19,499 bases of DNA from JBMNOI01 sp050942995 (GCA_050942995.1 JBMNOI010000073.1:1-19499), one strand, 5' to 3'. Numbered from the stretch's first letter, positions 8,375 through 15,220 are shown. A program made the numbers and translations. Notes: generated from the sequence alone by a model not told the origin.

Positions 8375-9094
8375 TCAGTTCCAGTTAAAGGTGTGGCGTA
8401 CAACCAGGGTATTCAGATCGCGAGTGCACTGGTCGCAGAACGGCCAGCCCATCTCGGATTCTTCGATGGCCATAGAGGCCAGCTCTTCTACCGTGGTGGC
8501 GTTGCGCATCACGCACATGTTGGTGCAGTGCGTCTCCAGCCCCATACGCTCCACATTGGTTTCACGACCGAAATCGGGCACGGCGAGCACATGCCCCAGA
8601 TGATGACGTACCAGTCGCGCCAGGGCCAGTTCGCGCACGTAATCATCGCTCAACATGCGGACACGATAGACCGACATGACGGCGGTGGTGCCGGGAAAGC
8701 TGGACCCCAGGCTGTAATGATCGGGCACAAAACGGGCCACCGGCGCCGGAAAGTCGGTGAGATCCTCGTCCAGCAGCGCCAGATCGAAATGCGGGTCGGC
8801 GACCTGCCACGGTTCGCGGCGCACCAGCTCTAAAAAGGTCGGCGCAATGACCCGCTGTAGATCGGTATCATAACTCGCCTCAACATACCACTGGGATCCC
8901 GAATAGGGTTGATCGGGGCTCAGTGCCGGGATGACCCAGTTGCCGAACACATGGACCTGGATCGGGGGCTCGATCAGGGCGGCGGGATGGTTCATGTAGA
9001 GATGTCTGAGCGTGTGATCGATGGTGTCCACCAGGATCTCGCTCTCCCGATCGTCTATCCCCTCGGACCAGGTGACCGAAATGAACTTGGACAT
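8375..9094 (-). CDS. Metzincin/archaemetzincin-like zinc-binding protein with altered HExxH
   Basis: The protein has 239 residues from the ATG at 9094 (GGAG eight bases upstream). No signal peptide or membrane segment is seen, so it is probably cytoplasmic. The C-terminal half resembles archaemetzincins, whose core is HExxHxxGxxHCx4CxM followed by a CxxC. Here residues 164-174 read HHLGHVLAVPD: two zinc-binding His are kept, the catalytic Glu is His165, the usual Gly is Ala171, and the third-ligand position is Asp174. A second cluster, HCTNMCVM (189-196), and CDQC (220-223) provide the cysteines, displaced about 15 residues by an insertion. It could be an inactive or redirected metalloprotease, or a metal-binding regulator. 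I recognise the fold family from the motif only; the substrate is unknown. The N-terminal 150 residues resemble nothing I know. Confidence 0.65.
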   Translation of the reverse strand: MSKFISVTWSEGIDDRESEILVDTIDHTLRHLYMNHPAALIEPPIQVHVFGNWVIPALSPDQPYSGSQWYVEASYDTDLQRVIAPTFLELVRREPWQVADPHFDLALLDEDLTDFPAPVARFVPDHYSLGSSFPGTTAVMSVYRVRMLSDDYVRELALARLVRHHLGHVLAVPDFGRETNVERMGLETHCTNMCVMRNATTVEELASMAIEESEMGWPFCDQCTRDLNTLVVRHTFNWN

Positions 9095-9141
9095 ATCGCT
9101 TGCTCCAAATCGACAACCGGCTCGCAATAAGATTCCCCTTG

Positions 9142-9170
9142 ATTATGACACAGACACGAGTCGCCGGCAA
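9142..9170 (-). promoter_or_regulatory. Probable promoter of the metzincin-like gene
   Basis: On the minus strand TTGCCG (-35), 17 nt, CATAAT (-10), ending 47 nt before the start codon at 9094. A TTGACA at about 9179-9184 (minus) has no matching -10 at 17 nt. Confidence 0.45.
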
Positions 9171-9220
9171 TAGTTTATTGTCAACTTGAAGGGAAAGGTA
9201 TCTGCCAAGGTAGTTGTTTT

Positions 9221-9254
9221 AAAAGCAACAGGGCCGCGACATGTCGCGGCCCTG
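9221..9254 (-). terminator. Intrinsic terminator of the isomerase gene
   Basis: A 12-base-pair inverted repeat (9229-9240 with 9243-9254, arms CAGGGCCGCGAC and complement) is followed on the minus strand by TTGCTTTT. It starts 23 nt beyond the isomerase stop codon. Confidence 0.8.
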
Positions 9255-9277
9255 CTGAATGTCTGATCCAGTGCCGT

Positions 9278-10777
9278 CTATCGCACCCGCTCCCAGATGG
9301 GGGTGATGCGATCTGCGCCCTCGGGGCCCAGCACGATCGGTGTAATGCCGGCGATTTCGCACAGATAGGTGAGGGCGGCGACCCGATCGCCCACGGTGCC
9401 CATGACGTGGTTGCACGGGAACACGGCCAGGAACTCGTCGAAGGAGCAGCTCAGCCTGGCGTGTACATGCGGCCAGGTGGGATCGGTCATGGCGTTGATC
9501 TCCCGGCGCTCCTCGGCGGGTAGATCCAGGCTCTCGCCCTTCATGATGGCCATGAACGGCTTGTCATCCCACAGGCCCAGGCGGGCAAAGGTCATCTCGC
9601 CCGGTGCGGCGTCGAACTCGACCGACGCGCCCCCGACCTTGAAGTAGAACTCGAGCGCGGGATGGAAGGTGACTTTCTCAAAGTTCTTTGCCGGATCCCA
9701 ACTGCGATTGGCGTACCACGAAGCGTGGTTGCCCGAGTTGCACCAGTCCCACAGGTCGCGATCGGGCAGGTACAGGCGCACATCCATGAACAGCGAGGGC
9801 AGGCCCCCCGTGATGTACTTGAGCAGTTGCATGGTCACCGCGGCGTAGGCGTCGGCCTCGGTGGCGCACACCGTGGGCTCTTTGGGGCCGTTCCAGTCGT
9901 AGGGGTCGTTCATCAGCATCTCGGCCACATCGCCCAGGCACACATGCTCGGTCAATTCACGCTGGCCCTTGAGGCCGCAAAAATCGAACCCCTTTTCCTC
10001 GTTCACCATTTTCATGGCGAGGTAGAGGCGAATCTGCGTCTTGAGGGTTTCGGGCGTCAACATCTTGCCGTCGAACAGGATGCGGTCGCCCAGCATCTCC
10101 TGGAACCAGCGGAATCCCTTTTCCACCTCGGCCTCATCGACCTCATTCTCCATCACCTTGAGTAGCCAGAGCTGATCGACCTGGCGGGTGGTGCAGCCCA
10201 GGGTCTTGAGGGTGGGCACCATCTGGAAATAGCCGGTCTCCATCCCCATGGAATGGCCGCCGTACATGCCGTACACTTCATTGCGAATGGTGGTAACGGC
10301 CTGTGCGGCCCGCACCCAGTCCAGCACCTGCTTGTGGATGGCGGGGTCGTCGATATCGCCCACGATGCGGTGGGTGCGCACGCCGGCCTGGCGCAGGGCG
10401 CCGTCGCTGGCCAGCAGGCCTACGTTTCCGGGATACTTGCCGTTGTTGTTGGAGAGGCTCAGGATGGGCACATCGGGGCCCACGCTGTTGACAAAGGGCC
10501 AGGCCAGGAAGGGAAAGTTCCACACATTGTAGCACATGATGACGACGCGGCAGCCGGCCCGACGCAGCTCTTCGCCCACCTTTTGGGCGACCCGCGTCGA
10601 GGTAATGGTCTCGGATCCCACCACCACTTCAGGGGCCGTGCCGTCTACGTTCTTGAGGCCATCACGCAATATCTCGGCCCAGCGATTGATGACGGCCATA
10701 TTCAGTTCGCTGTTTTGCTGCCAGACGTGGGGGCGCTCATCGTTCAACATGGCGATGCCGATGGGTGTGGTGCGCAT
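9278..10777 (-). CDS. L-fucose isomerase-family sugar isomerase
   Basis: The protein has 499 residues, no signal peptide, and starts at ATG 10777 with AAGGAG nine bases upstream. It resembles the FucI/AraA superfamily of Mn-dependent aldose-ketose isomerases, three-domain cytosolic enzymes. GGHSMGMETG (173-182), GFDFCGLKGQ (263-272), CATEADAYAAV (304-314), LFMDVRLY (329-336) and CNHVMGTVGD (455-464) line up in order with FucI segments. By this pattern the metal ligands would be Glu307, Asp332 and His457, corresponding to E337, D361 and H528 of E. coli FucI. This assignment is inferred. It is about 90 residues shorter than E. coli FucI, so the substrate could be fucose, arabinose or another sugar. 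No kinase, aldolase or transporter gene for the same sugar is nearby; the gene has its own promoter and terminator. Confidence 0.75.
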   Translation of the reverse strand: MRTTPIGIAMLNDERPHVWQQNSELNMAVINRWAEILRDGLKNVDGTAPEVVVGSETITSTRVAQKVGEELRRAGCRVVIMCYNVWNFPFLAWPFVNSVGPDVPILSLSNNNGKYPGNVGLLASDGALRQAGVRTHRIVGDIDDPAIHKQVLDWVRAAQAVTTIRNEVYGMYGGHSMGMETGYFQMVPTLKTLGCTTRQVDQLWLLKVMENEVDEAEVEKGFRWFQEMLGDRILFDGKMLTPETLKTQIRLYLAMKMVNEEKGFDFCGLKGQRELTEHVCLGDVAEMLMNDPYDWNGPKEPTVCATEADAYAAVTMQLLKYITGGLPSLFMDVRLYLPDRDLWDWCNSGNHASWYANRSWDPAKNFEKVTFHPALEFYFKVGGASVEFDAAPGEMTFARLGLWDDKPFMAIMKGESLDLPAEERREINAMTDPTWPHVHARLSCSFDEFLAVFPCNHVMGTVGDRVAALTYLCEIAGITPIVLGPEGADRITPIWERVR

Positions 10778-10831
10778 GGTTGTTCACTCCTTCTTCGCTG
10801 AATGAGGAAAATGGCGGATCGTGCTGGCCGC

Positions 10832-10860
10832 ATTCTAGAGTGACGGCCGTGGCATGTCAA
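10832..10860 (-). promoter_or_regulatory. Promoter of the sugar isomerase gene
   Basis: On the minus strand a consensus TTGACA, 17 nt and TAGAAT. The start codon at 10777 lies about 50 nt beyond the expected transcription start. Confidence 0.8.
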
Positions 10861-10941
10861 CACGGGCAGCGGCGGGGCAACCTGGTTGTTGACGATGAAT
10901 GGATGTTCCCGCGCACCGGACAGAAGGATTTGTCAGAGGGT

Positions 10942-10970
10942 TTGTCATCGCTCTCCACTTGGTATAGAAT
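10942..10970 (+). promoter_or_regulatory. Promoter of prs
   Basis: TTGTCA (10942-10947), 17 nt, TAGAAT (10965-10970). It faces away from the isomerase promoter 81 nt to the left. The transcript would have a leader of about 190 nt before the prs start. Confidence 0.7.
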
Positions 10971-11166
10971 AGTTGTGCCGCAAAATCGGCGGAAGGCCGT
11001 GTGCTTGATGATGTGCACCTGGGGGGCGTGCGCGGGGGTTCAGGTGAACGGGAATAACAGAATCGATAACGATAATATCGCGGATCAAACGCTCTCCGAA
11101 TCATTGTCCCCGACTGCGGCATGGCCGGTGTCTGACTAGACGATGCAAAAAGGAGATCCGCCCACA
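10971..11166 (+). other. Long untranslated leader of prs
   Basis: About 190 nt separate the promoter from the prs start. No known riboswitch core was recognised. A small hairpin CGATA / TATCG (11064-11068, 11076-11080) lies in an AT-rich patch. The ribosome binding site AGGAG is at 11151-11155. No open frame here has a plausible start site. Confidence 0.4.
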
Positions 11167-12171
11167 ATGCAGCAGGCAGATTGTCAGGATCTGACAGAAT
11201 GTCTACGTATCTTTAGCGGCAGTTCACACCCCGAGTTGGCGCAAGAGATCGCAGACTATCTCGGTTGTCCCCTGTGTCCCAGCCACACCGAACGATTCAG
11301 CAACGATAACCTCTTTGTCCAGCTTGGGGAGAGTGTTCGCGGTAAGGATGTCGTCATCATCCAGTCCTTCTCGCCCGATGTCAGCGACAACATCTTTGAG
11401 CTGCTGATGATGCTGGATGCAGCGCGCAGCGCCTCGGCCAAGACCATTCATGCGGTAATCCCTTACTTTTCATACGGGCGCTCTGACAAGAAGGACCAGC
11501 CGCGCATCTCGATCACCGGCCGGCTGGTGGCCGATCTGCTGGCAACTGCGGGGGCCAGCCACGTGATGACGATGACGTTGCATTCGCCGCAGGTGCATGG
11601 CTTCTTCAGTGTGCCCACCGATCACCTCACATCGCACCACGTGTTCGCGCGCCACTTTCTCTCGCGCGATCTGAGTAACACCGTGGTGCTCGCGCCCGAT
11701 ATCGGCGCCGCCAAACGGGCGGCCAAACTGGCCCGTGCTCTGGGCGTGAGCGTGGCCGCGGGCGATAAAGAGCGTCTGTCGGACGACACTGTGCGCATCG
11801 AGGGCATTATCGGCGATATTCGCGGCAAGGATGTCATCATCTTTGATGACGAGATCGCTACCGGCGGCTCGACCCTGGGGATCATCAACGTGCTGCGGCA
11901 GAGTGATGTCACTCACATCACCCTGGCCTGCACCCACGGAGTGTTCAGCGGGCCGGCTATCGAGCGGCTGAGCGCCATCCCCGAGATCGATGAGATCGTG
12001 ACCACCAACACGGTGCCCATTCCGGAACATAAGCGGCTGCCCAACATGACCATCCTCTCCATCGCGCCCATCTTTGGCGAGGCCATTCGTCGCAACGTCA
12101 TGGGCAAGTCCGTCGGCGCCCTGTTCGCCTACTGGCCCGATGCCCTCGAGATGGAGTATTCGGGATACTGA
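11167..12171 (+). CDS. prs: Ribose-phosphate pyrophosphokinase (PRPP synthetase)
   Basis: The enzyme makes PRPP from ribose 5-phosphate and ATP, the substrate of PurF and of pyrimidine, histidine, tryptophan and NAD synthesis. The 334-residue protein has two type I phosphoribosyltransferase folds. PYFSYGRSDKKDQPR (99-113) is the ATP-binding flexible loop, TLHSPQVHGFF (137-147) holds the metal-binding His139, and VIIFDDEIATGGST (223-236) is the PRPP-binding loop. The loop wording (GRSDKKDQPR, DDEIATGGST) differs from the Bacillus/E. coli RQDRK and DDIIDTAGT forms, a variant known in several bacterial phyla. An in-frame ATG at 11143 lacks a ribosome binding site; AGGAG at 11151-11155 supports 11167. 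The gene is monocistronic, bounded by its own promoter and a strong terminator at 12207-12241. Confidence 0.93.
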   Translation: MQQADCQDLTECLRIFSGSSHPELAQEIADYLGCPLCPSHTERFSNDNLFVQLGESVRGKDVVIIQSFSPDVSDNIFELLMMLDAARSASAKTIHAVIPYFSYGRSDKKDQPRISITGRLVADLLATAGASHVMTMTLHSPQVHGFFSVPTDHLTSHHVFARHFLSRDLSNTVVLAPDIGAAKRAAKLARALGVSVAAGDKERLSDDTVRIEGIIGDIRGKDVIIFDDEIATGGSTLGIINVLRQSDVTHITLACTHGVFSGPAIERLSAIPEIDEIVTTNTVPIPEHKRLPNMTILSIAPIFGEAIRRNVMGKSVGALFAYWPDALEMEYSGY

Positions 12172-12206
12172 GTTCGCGGCTCGGCCGGATATCATCGCTC
12201 GCCGGC

Positions 12207-12241
12207 AGCGCGCCACCCACACATGGGTGGCGCGCTTTTTT
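12207..12241 (+). terminator. Intrinsic terminator of prs
   Basis: A perfect 13-base-pair stem (12207-12219 with 12224-12236) with a 4-nt CACA loop is followed by six T. It lies 35 nt after the prs stop. Confidence 0.92.
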
Positions 12242-12388
12242 CGTATCTGTCCGGGCGGCGCATCTGAACTCCTCGCATCATTGTGTGGTCGCTCTATCCG
12301 GCGCCGGTGATGTGCCCGCAGCCGATCTCTGCGAGAGCCGTTCGTGTTGCCCGCTCACCTGTCTGAAACCGGGCGATGGCCTTGGCGC

Positions 12389-12417
12389 TTGCCAGGATGC
12401 TCTCCTCTGAGCACAAT
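12389..12417 (+). promoter_or_regulatory. Possible promoter of the glycosidase-like/Nudix unit
   Basis: TTGCCA, 17 nt, CACAAT, ending 49 nt before the start at 12467. The -10 is weak (4 of 6), but no better candidate lies between the prs terminator and the gene. Confidence 0.35.
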
Positions 12418-12466
12418 AGGTATGTCTGTTCGCGCTGTCTATCCATCGACCCATGAGGAGGGCGTC

Positions 12467-13336
12467 ATGAGCGAACGCGATCCCCTGCCCGTACGCGGAT
12501 TTTTGCTGCACATCACCCATTACGATCCCCGGTGGTATCGCGCCAAGGGGCGCGAACGTCCTTTTGATCTGGATCTGGCGCTAGAGGTCGTGGATACCAT
12601 GGCCGACGTCGGCCTGAATCTGCTGGTGATCGACTGCGAGGATGGCGTAGAGTATGCCTCGCATCCCGACCTGGCGCGGCGTTATACAGTGCCCATGGAG
12701 CAATTGGAGACGCTGGCGCGGCGCGCTCGGGCGCATGGCATCGAGGTGGTGCCCAAGATCAATTTCGCCCGCAGCAGCTATCATCATCATAACGATTGGT
12801 TTCGCCCCTACGACCGGTTGTTCGATACCGGGGAATACTGGCAGCGGGCGTTTCAAATTGTAGACGAGTTGATCGCCGCCTGTCGTCCGGAGCGCTTTTT
12901 CCACATCGGCATGGATGAGGATCATGACCGGGCCTATTCTCAGTATGTGGCCGCGATCGAGACGCTGCATCGCGGCCTGGCCGAGCGGGGACTGCGCCCC
13001 GTTATATGGAACGATTCGGCGCATCAGGGGCCGGCGCTGATCCACGCCGAGAAATCGCTCCTGGCCGAAAAGACCATCCCCCGCGATGTGGTGCAGGTCC
13101 CCTGGGAGTACAGCCGCCCGCAACCCGAGACCATCCGACGGCTGACAGACGCGGGCTTTGAGGTGTGGGGGGCGCCGGGGCGTACGCCCGATCTGGTGGT
13201 GGCCTGGCGTGATGATCTGTTGCGTTACGGCGGCAAAGGCCTGTTACTTACTTTCTGGCGTCCCTGCCGACCGTCCAATCGCGCCGCCATGCTCAGGCTG
13301 TTGCGCGAGGTAGGGCCGGTGTGTCGGGGTGAGTGA
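12467..13336 (+). CDS. GH20-like TIM-barrel protein (hexosaminidase-family, function unknown)
   Basis: The protein has 289 residues from ATG 12467 with AGGAGGG at 12456-12462; no signal peptide, so cytosolic. It reads as one TIM barrel: strands RGFLLHI (10-16), NLLVIDCEDGVEY (51-63), IEVVPKINF (92-100), FFHIGMDED (144-152), PVIWND (178-183), VVQVPWEYS (208-216) and FEVWGAP (231-237). The HIGMDE string (146-151) matches the GH20 HxGGDE element that carries the catalytic Asp-Glu pair, with Gly to Met at one position. Trp181, Trp213 and Glu214 would line the pocket. GH20 enzymes remove N-acetylhexosamine; with only a bare barrel and no secretion signal this one could act on an internal glycoside or be a distant relative. 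A Nudix gene follows 37 nt later, probably in the same transcript. Confidence 0.65.
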   Translation: MSERDPLPVRGFLLHITHYDPRWYRAKGRERPFDLDLALEVVDTMADVGLNLLVIDCEDGVEYASHPDLARRYTVPMEQLETLARRARAHGIEVVPKINFARSSYHHHNDWFRPYDRLFDTGEYWQRAFQIVDELIAACRPERFFHIGMDEDHDRAYSQYVAAIETLHRGLAERGLRPVIWNDSAHQGPALIHAEKSLLAEKTIPRDVVQVPWEYSRPQPETIRRLTDAGFEVWGAPGRTPDLVVAWRDDLLRYGGKGLLLTFWRPCRPSNRAAMLRLLREVGPVCRGE

Positions 13337-13373
13337 TCAGGCGGCAACGAATCCGGTCCGGAGGAGGTGATGA

Positions 13374-13811
13374 ATGTCCACCCGTCAGGATGTCTCGGCC
13401 GGCGGCATCGTGCTTTGTCGCCCGGATGAGGGCGTGCCCAAGGTGGCGCTGATCGCCACGCACGGTGGCCGGCGCTGGGGGCTGCCCAAAGGCGGAATCG
13501 CCGTCGGAGAATCGCTGGAGGAAGCCGCCCTGCGCGAGGTGCGGGAAGAGACGGGATTGGTGGCCGAGATCATCGAACCGCTCGAACCGATCGAGTACTG
13601 GTTCTGGTGGGGCGAGGCGGGGCGCAAGGTACGCCACCACAAGCGGGTGCACTTTTTCCTGATGAAGGCTCTGGGAGGTAATATCGCCGACCACGATCAT
13701 GAGGTAGACGAGGTGCGCTGGTTCACCCTGGATGATGCGGTGGCGCAGGCCTCTTATACGTCAGAGCGGCGCCTGTTGGAGGGTGTGCGCCAGAGCATAG
13801 AGCGGTCATAG
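13374..13811 (+). CDS. Nudix hydrolase
   Basis: The 145-residue protein contains a complete Nudix box (GX5EX7REUXEEXGU) at residues 40-62: Gly40, Glu46, Arg54-Glu55, Glu58-Glu59, Gly61. The glutamates bind the metals that drive cleavage of nucleoside diphosphate-X bonds. The preceding RRWGLPKG is typical of Ap4A/NTP-type Nudix proteins (the LPKG form is common in diadenosine polyphosphate hydrolases), and VRHHKRVHFFLMKALGG completes the core. The substrate cannot be fixed from sequence. The start has an almost perfect ribosome binding site, AGGAGGTGAT at 13362-13371. It is the second gene after the GH20-like one; a house-cleaning role or a role linked to a sugar nucleotide are both possible. 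Confidence 0.93.
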   Translation: MSTRQDVSAGGIVLCRPDEGVPKVALIATHGGRRWGLPKGGIAVGESLEEAALREVREETGLVAEIIEPLEPIEYWFWWGEAGRKVRHHKRVHFFLMKALGGNIADHDHEVDEVRWFTLDDAVAQASYTSERRLLEGVRQSIERS

Positions 13812-13852
13812 ACAGGGTATTTCGGCCGGGCCGATGGTGCTGGATGAGGATG

Positions 13853-13883
13853 AAAAAAGGAGCCTTCCGCAACGGGAGGCTCC
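13853..13883 (-). terminator. Intrinsic terminator of tRNA-His
   Basis: On the minus strand an 11-base-pair stem with one mismatch (arms starting GGAGCCT) and a 3-nt loop is followed by six T. It begins 8 nt after the encoded CCA of the tRNA. Confidence 0.85.
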
Positions 13884-13890
13884 TCAAGGG

Positions 13891-13967
13891 TGGGGTGAGC
13901 GATGGGATTCGAACCCACGATCTTCTGGGCCACAACCAGATGCCTTAACCACTCGGCTACGCCCACC
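13891..13967 (-). tRNA. tRNA-His (anticodon GTG)
   Basis: The minus strand folds into a full cloverleaf of 77 nt. The anticodon stem TCTGG/CCAGA encloses the loop TTGTGGC, giving anticodon GTG at 13931-13933. The acceptor stem has the extra G-1 pairing with C73, the identity mark of tRNA-His, and eight base pairs in all (one G-U). The T arm is GTGGG-TTCGAAT-CCCAT, and CCA is encoded in the gene. A promoter lies just upstream (13980-14008) and a terminator just downstream (13853-13883), so it is a single-gene unit. Confidence 0.97.
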
Positions 13968-13979
13968 TCGACGATAGCT

Positions 13980-14008
13980 ATTCTATCACAGGATGCCTGT
14001 TTTGCCAA
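13980..14008 (-). promoter_or_regulatory. Promoter of tRNA-His
   Basis: On the minus strand TTGGCA, 17 nt, TAGAAT. The mature tRNA 5' end at 13967 is about 6 nt beyond the expected start. Confidence 0.8.
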
Positions 14009-14026
14009 GTTGCCGTTCACTACAGC

Positions 14027-14614
14027 TTAGAGAGGCTGATCCTTGATCTGCAGATAGGTATGAACGATACGGTGAATGGTGGTCAACACGGTTCCTACGG
14101 CCAGGATCCAGAGCGCCGGCCCCGTTAGATTCAGCAACAATGCGGCGATGAGGATGATGCAGCGCTCGACACGGGTAAACAACCCGACTTTGCACTCGAT
14201 CTGGAGCCCCTCGGCGCGGGCGCGGGTGTAGCTGACCAGCATCGATCCGACCAGGGCGATATAGGCCAGGATCTCCTCGATCATGCCCGGCTGCCCCATA
14301 TACCAGACGGCCAATCCCAACAGGATGGCCGATTCAGATACACGGTCGAGCACCGAATCGAGAAAGGCGCCGAACCGTGTGGGGCGACCGATCTGTCGCG
14401 CGAGGCTGCCGTCCAGCGCGTCGAACGCCGAGGCTACGATGAGCAGGGCGCCGCCGAGCCGAAGCCGGCCGGTGGCGATGACGATGCCCACGCCGATGTT
14501 CATCAGGCATCCGATAATGGTCAGCGCATTGGCGCCCAGCCCGATGCGAGAAAGCAACGAAGCGGTCGGTTCGATAATCCCCTTGAATACTTGTCTGAGC
14601 CAGGTAGTGAACAT
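14027..14614 (-). CDS. CDP-alcohol phosphatidyltransferase (phosphatidylinositol-phosphate synthase-like)
   Basis: A 195-residue integral membrane enzyme of phospholipid synthesis, transferring a phosphatidyl group from CDP-diacylglycerol to an alcohol. The family signature D-x2-DG-x2-AR-x8-G-x3-D-x3-D is complete: Asp65, Asp68, Gly69, Ala72, Arg73, Gly82, Asp86, Asp90. About six hydrophobic segments are visible, including 29-48, 53-65, 93-105, 115-128 and 150-180. The segment YTRARAEGLQIECKVGLFTR (around 129-148) recalls phosphatidylinositol-phosphate synthases and archaeal relatives, in which the acceptor is inositol 1-phosphate, more than glycerol-phosphate (PgsA) enzymes. That subfamily choice is an inference. 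The ribosome binding site is weak. It has a promoter at 14664-14692, and tRNA-His follows on the same strand. Confidence 0.88.
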   Translation of the reverse strand: MFTTWLRQVFKGIIEPTASLLSRIGLGANALTIIGCLMNIGVGIVIATGRLRLGGALLIVASAFDALDGSLARQIGRPTRFGAFLDSVLDRVSESAILLGLAVWYMGQPGMIEEILAYIALVGSMLVSYTRARAEGLQIECKVGLFTRVERCIILIAALLLNLTGPALWILAVGTVLTTIHRIVHTYLQIKDQPL

Positions 14615-14663
14615 CGTCTCAACCCATTTCTATAAAATTCATCGGGCCGTCGGGATGAAGGCT

Positions 14664-14692
14664 ATCATACTGCCGTGTATTCGGTCTGTCAA
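14664..14692 (-). promoter_or_regulatory. Promoter of the CDP-alcohol phosphotransferase gene
   Basis: On the minus strand TTGACA, 17 nt, TATGAT; the start codon is about 43 nt beyond the expected transcription start. Confidence 0.75.
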
Positions 14693-15006
14693 AGCAGGTC
14701 CCGGAAGAGTTCGAGCGATAGATCGACATCACCCCGGAGGCGTTTGCAAGCGGGATGTATTTGGACAAAAATCACAAAGCATGTATATTATAAAGTTGTG
14801 CTCAACGTCAGGAGTGCAGGTTGATTCATCGGTATATCTTGATTTGCGAGTTTTCGAACCATCGGCATTTGTTCTGCGCAATGTTTCGGGCTGGAGTGGC
14901 ACCTTTTCAACACACAATGACATCACCCTCCATGTCACTCGCCGATGGGGGCGGGCCTGCAAGGGCAGATTTTTAAGCCGCCTCTTGCAAAAAGGACTGC
15001 AAATAC
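14693..15006. other. Non-coding, AT-richer stretch between the divergent phosphotransferase and rpoD promoters
   Basis: About 310 nt with base use unlike the flanking genes. Neither strand has an open frame with a good start: a 68-codon plus frame from GTG 14814 has no spaced ribosome binding site, and a 94-codon minus frame (14729-15013) resembles nothing known. It contains a candidate promoter (14761-14789), the short inverted repeat TGACAT/ATGTCA (14918-14923, 14932-14937) and a weak hairpin followed by TTTTT near 14956-14974. A small RNA is possible but not shown. Confidence 0.4.
14761..14789 (+). promoter_or_regulatory. Candidate upstream promoter (second rpoD promoter or small-RNA promoter)
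   Basis: TTGGAC, 17 nt, TATATT in a locally AT-rich patch. What it would transcribe is unclear: either a longer rpoD leader or a short RNA ending near 14975. Confidence 0.35.
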
Positions 15007-15035
15007 TTGACATATATTGACCTGTATGTTATAAT
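15007..15035 (+). promoter_or_regulatory. Strong promoter of rpoD
   Basis: Perfect consensus TTGACA (15007-15012), 17 nt, TATAAT (15030-15035), plus an extended -10 TG at 15027-15028. It would start transcription near 15042 and give a leader of about 180 nt. Confidence 0.9.
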
Positions 15036-15135
15036 CAGGTTGAGTTTGTTGTTAGTTCTTTCTGGACCTCACATGGAGAAGTTGGTGTCGGCTTGATAGT
15101 TGGTCCAGTCCAAACCACTGTACTTTCGATCGTAT

Positions 15136-15195
15136 CCGCCGATGGCCTGGCCTCGGCGGTTTGCTTTGCAGTAAAAGTTTGTTTTGCACGTGCAA
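15136..15195 (+). promoter_or_regulatory. Hairpin and palindrome in the rpoD leader
   Basis: A seven-pair stem CCGCCGA / TCGGCGG (15136-15142, 15153-15159) with a 10-nt loop is followed by T-rich sequence. Then comes the perfect 12-nt palindrome TTGCACGTGCAA (15184-15195). The first could be an attenuator and the second a protein site; neither role is shown. Confidence 0.35.
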
Positions 15196-15220
15196 TACTA
15201 GACAGGTGGTCTCTACTGAT

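Noticed and set aside
11062..11080. GATAAC-GATAAT repeat resembling part of an iron Fur box in the prs leader
   Set aside because: Only two hexamers with no inverted third; it lies about 95 nt after the promoter, so a repressor role is unlikely. Most likely chance in an AT-rich patch.
14814..15020. 68-codon frame from GTG in the rpoD upstream region
   Set aside because: AGGAG abuts the start with no spacing, the protein resembles nothing, and its end overlaps the rpoD promoter.
15161..15220. Upstream extension of the rpoD frame from TTG 15161
   Set aside because: The added residues are Cys-rich and unlike region 1.1, and no ribosome binding site precedes them.
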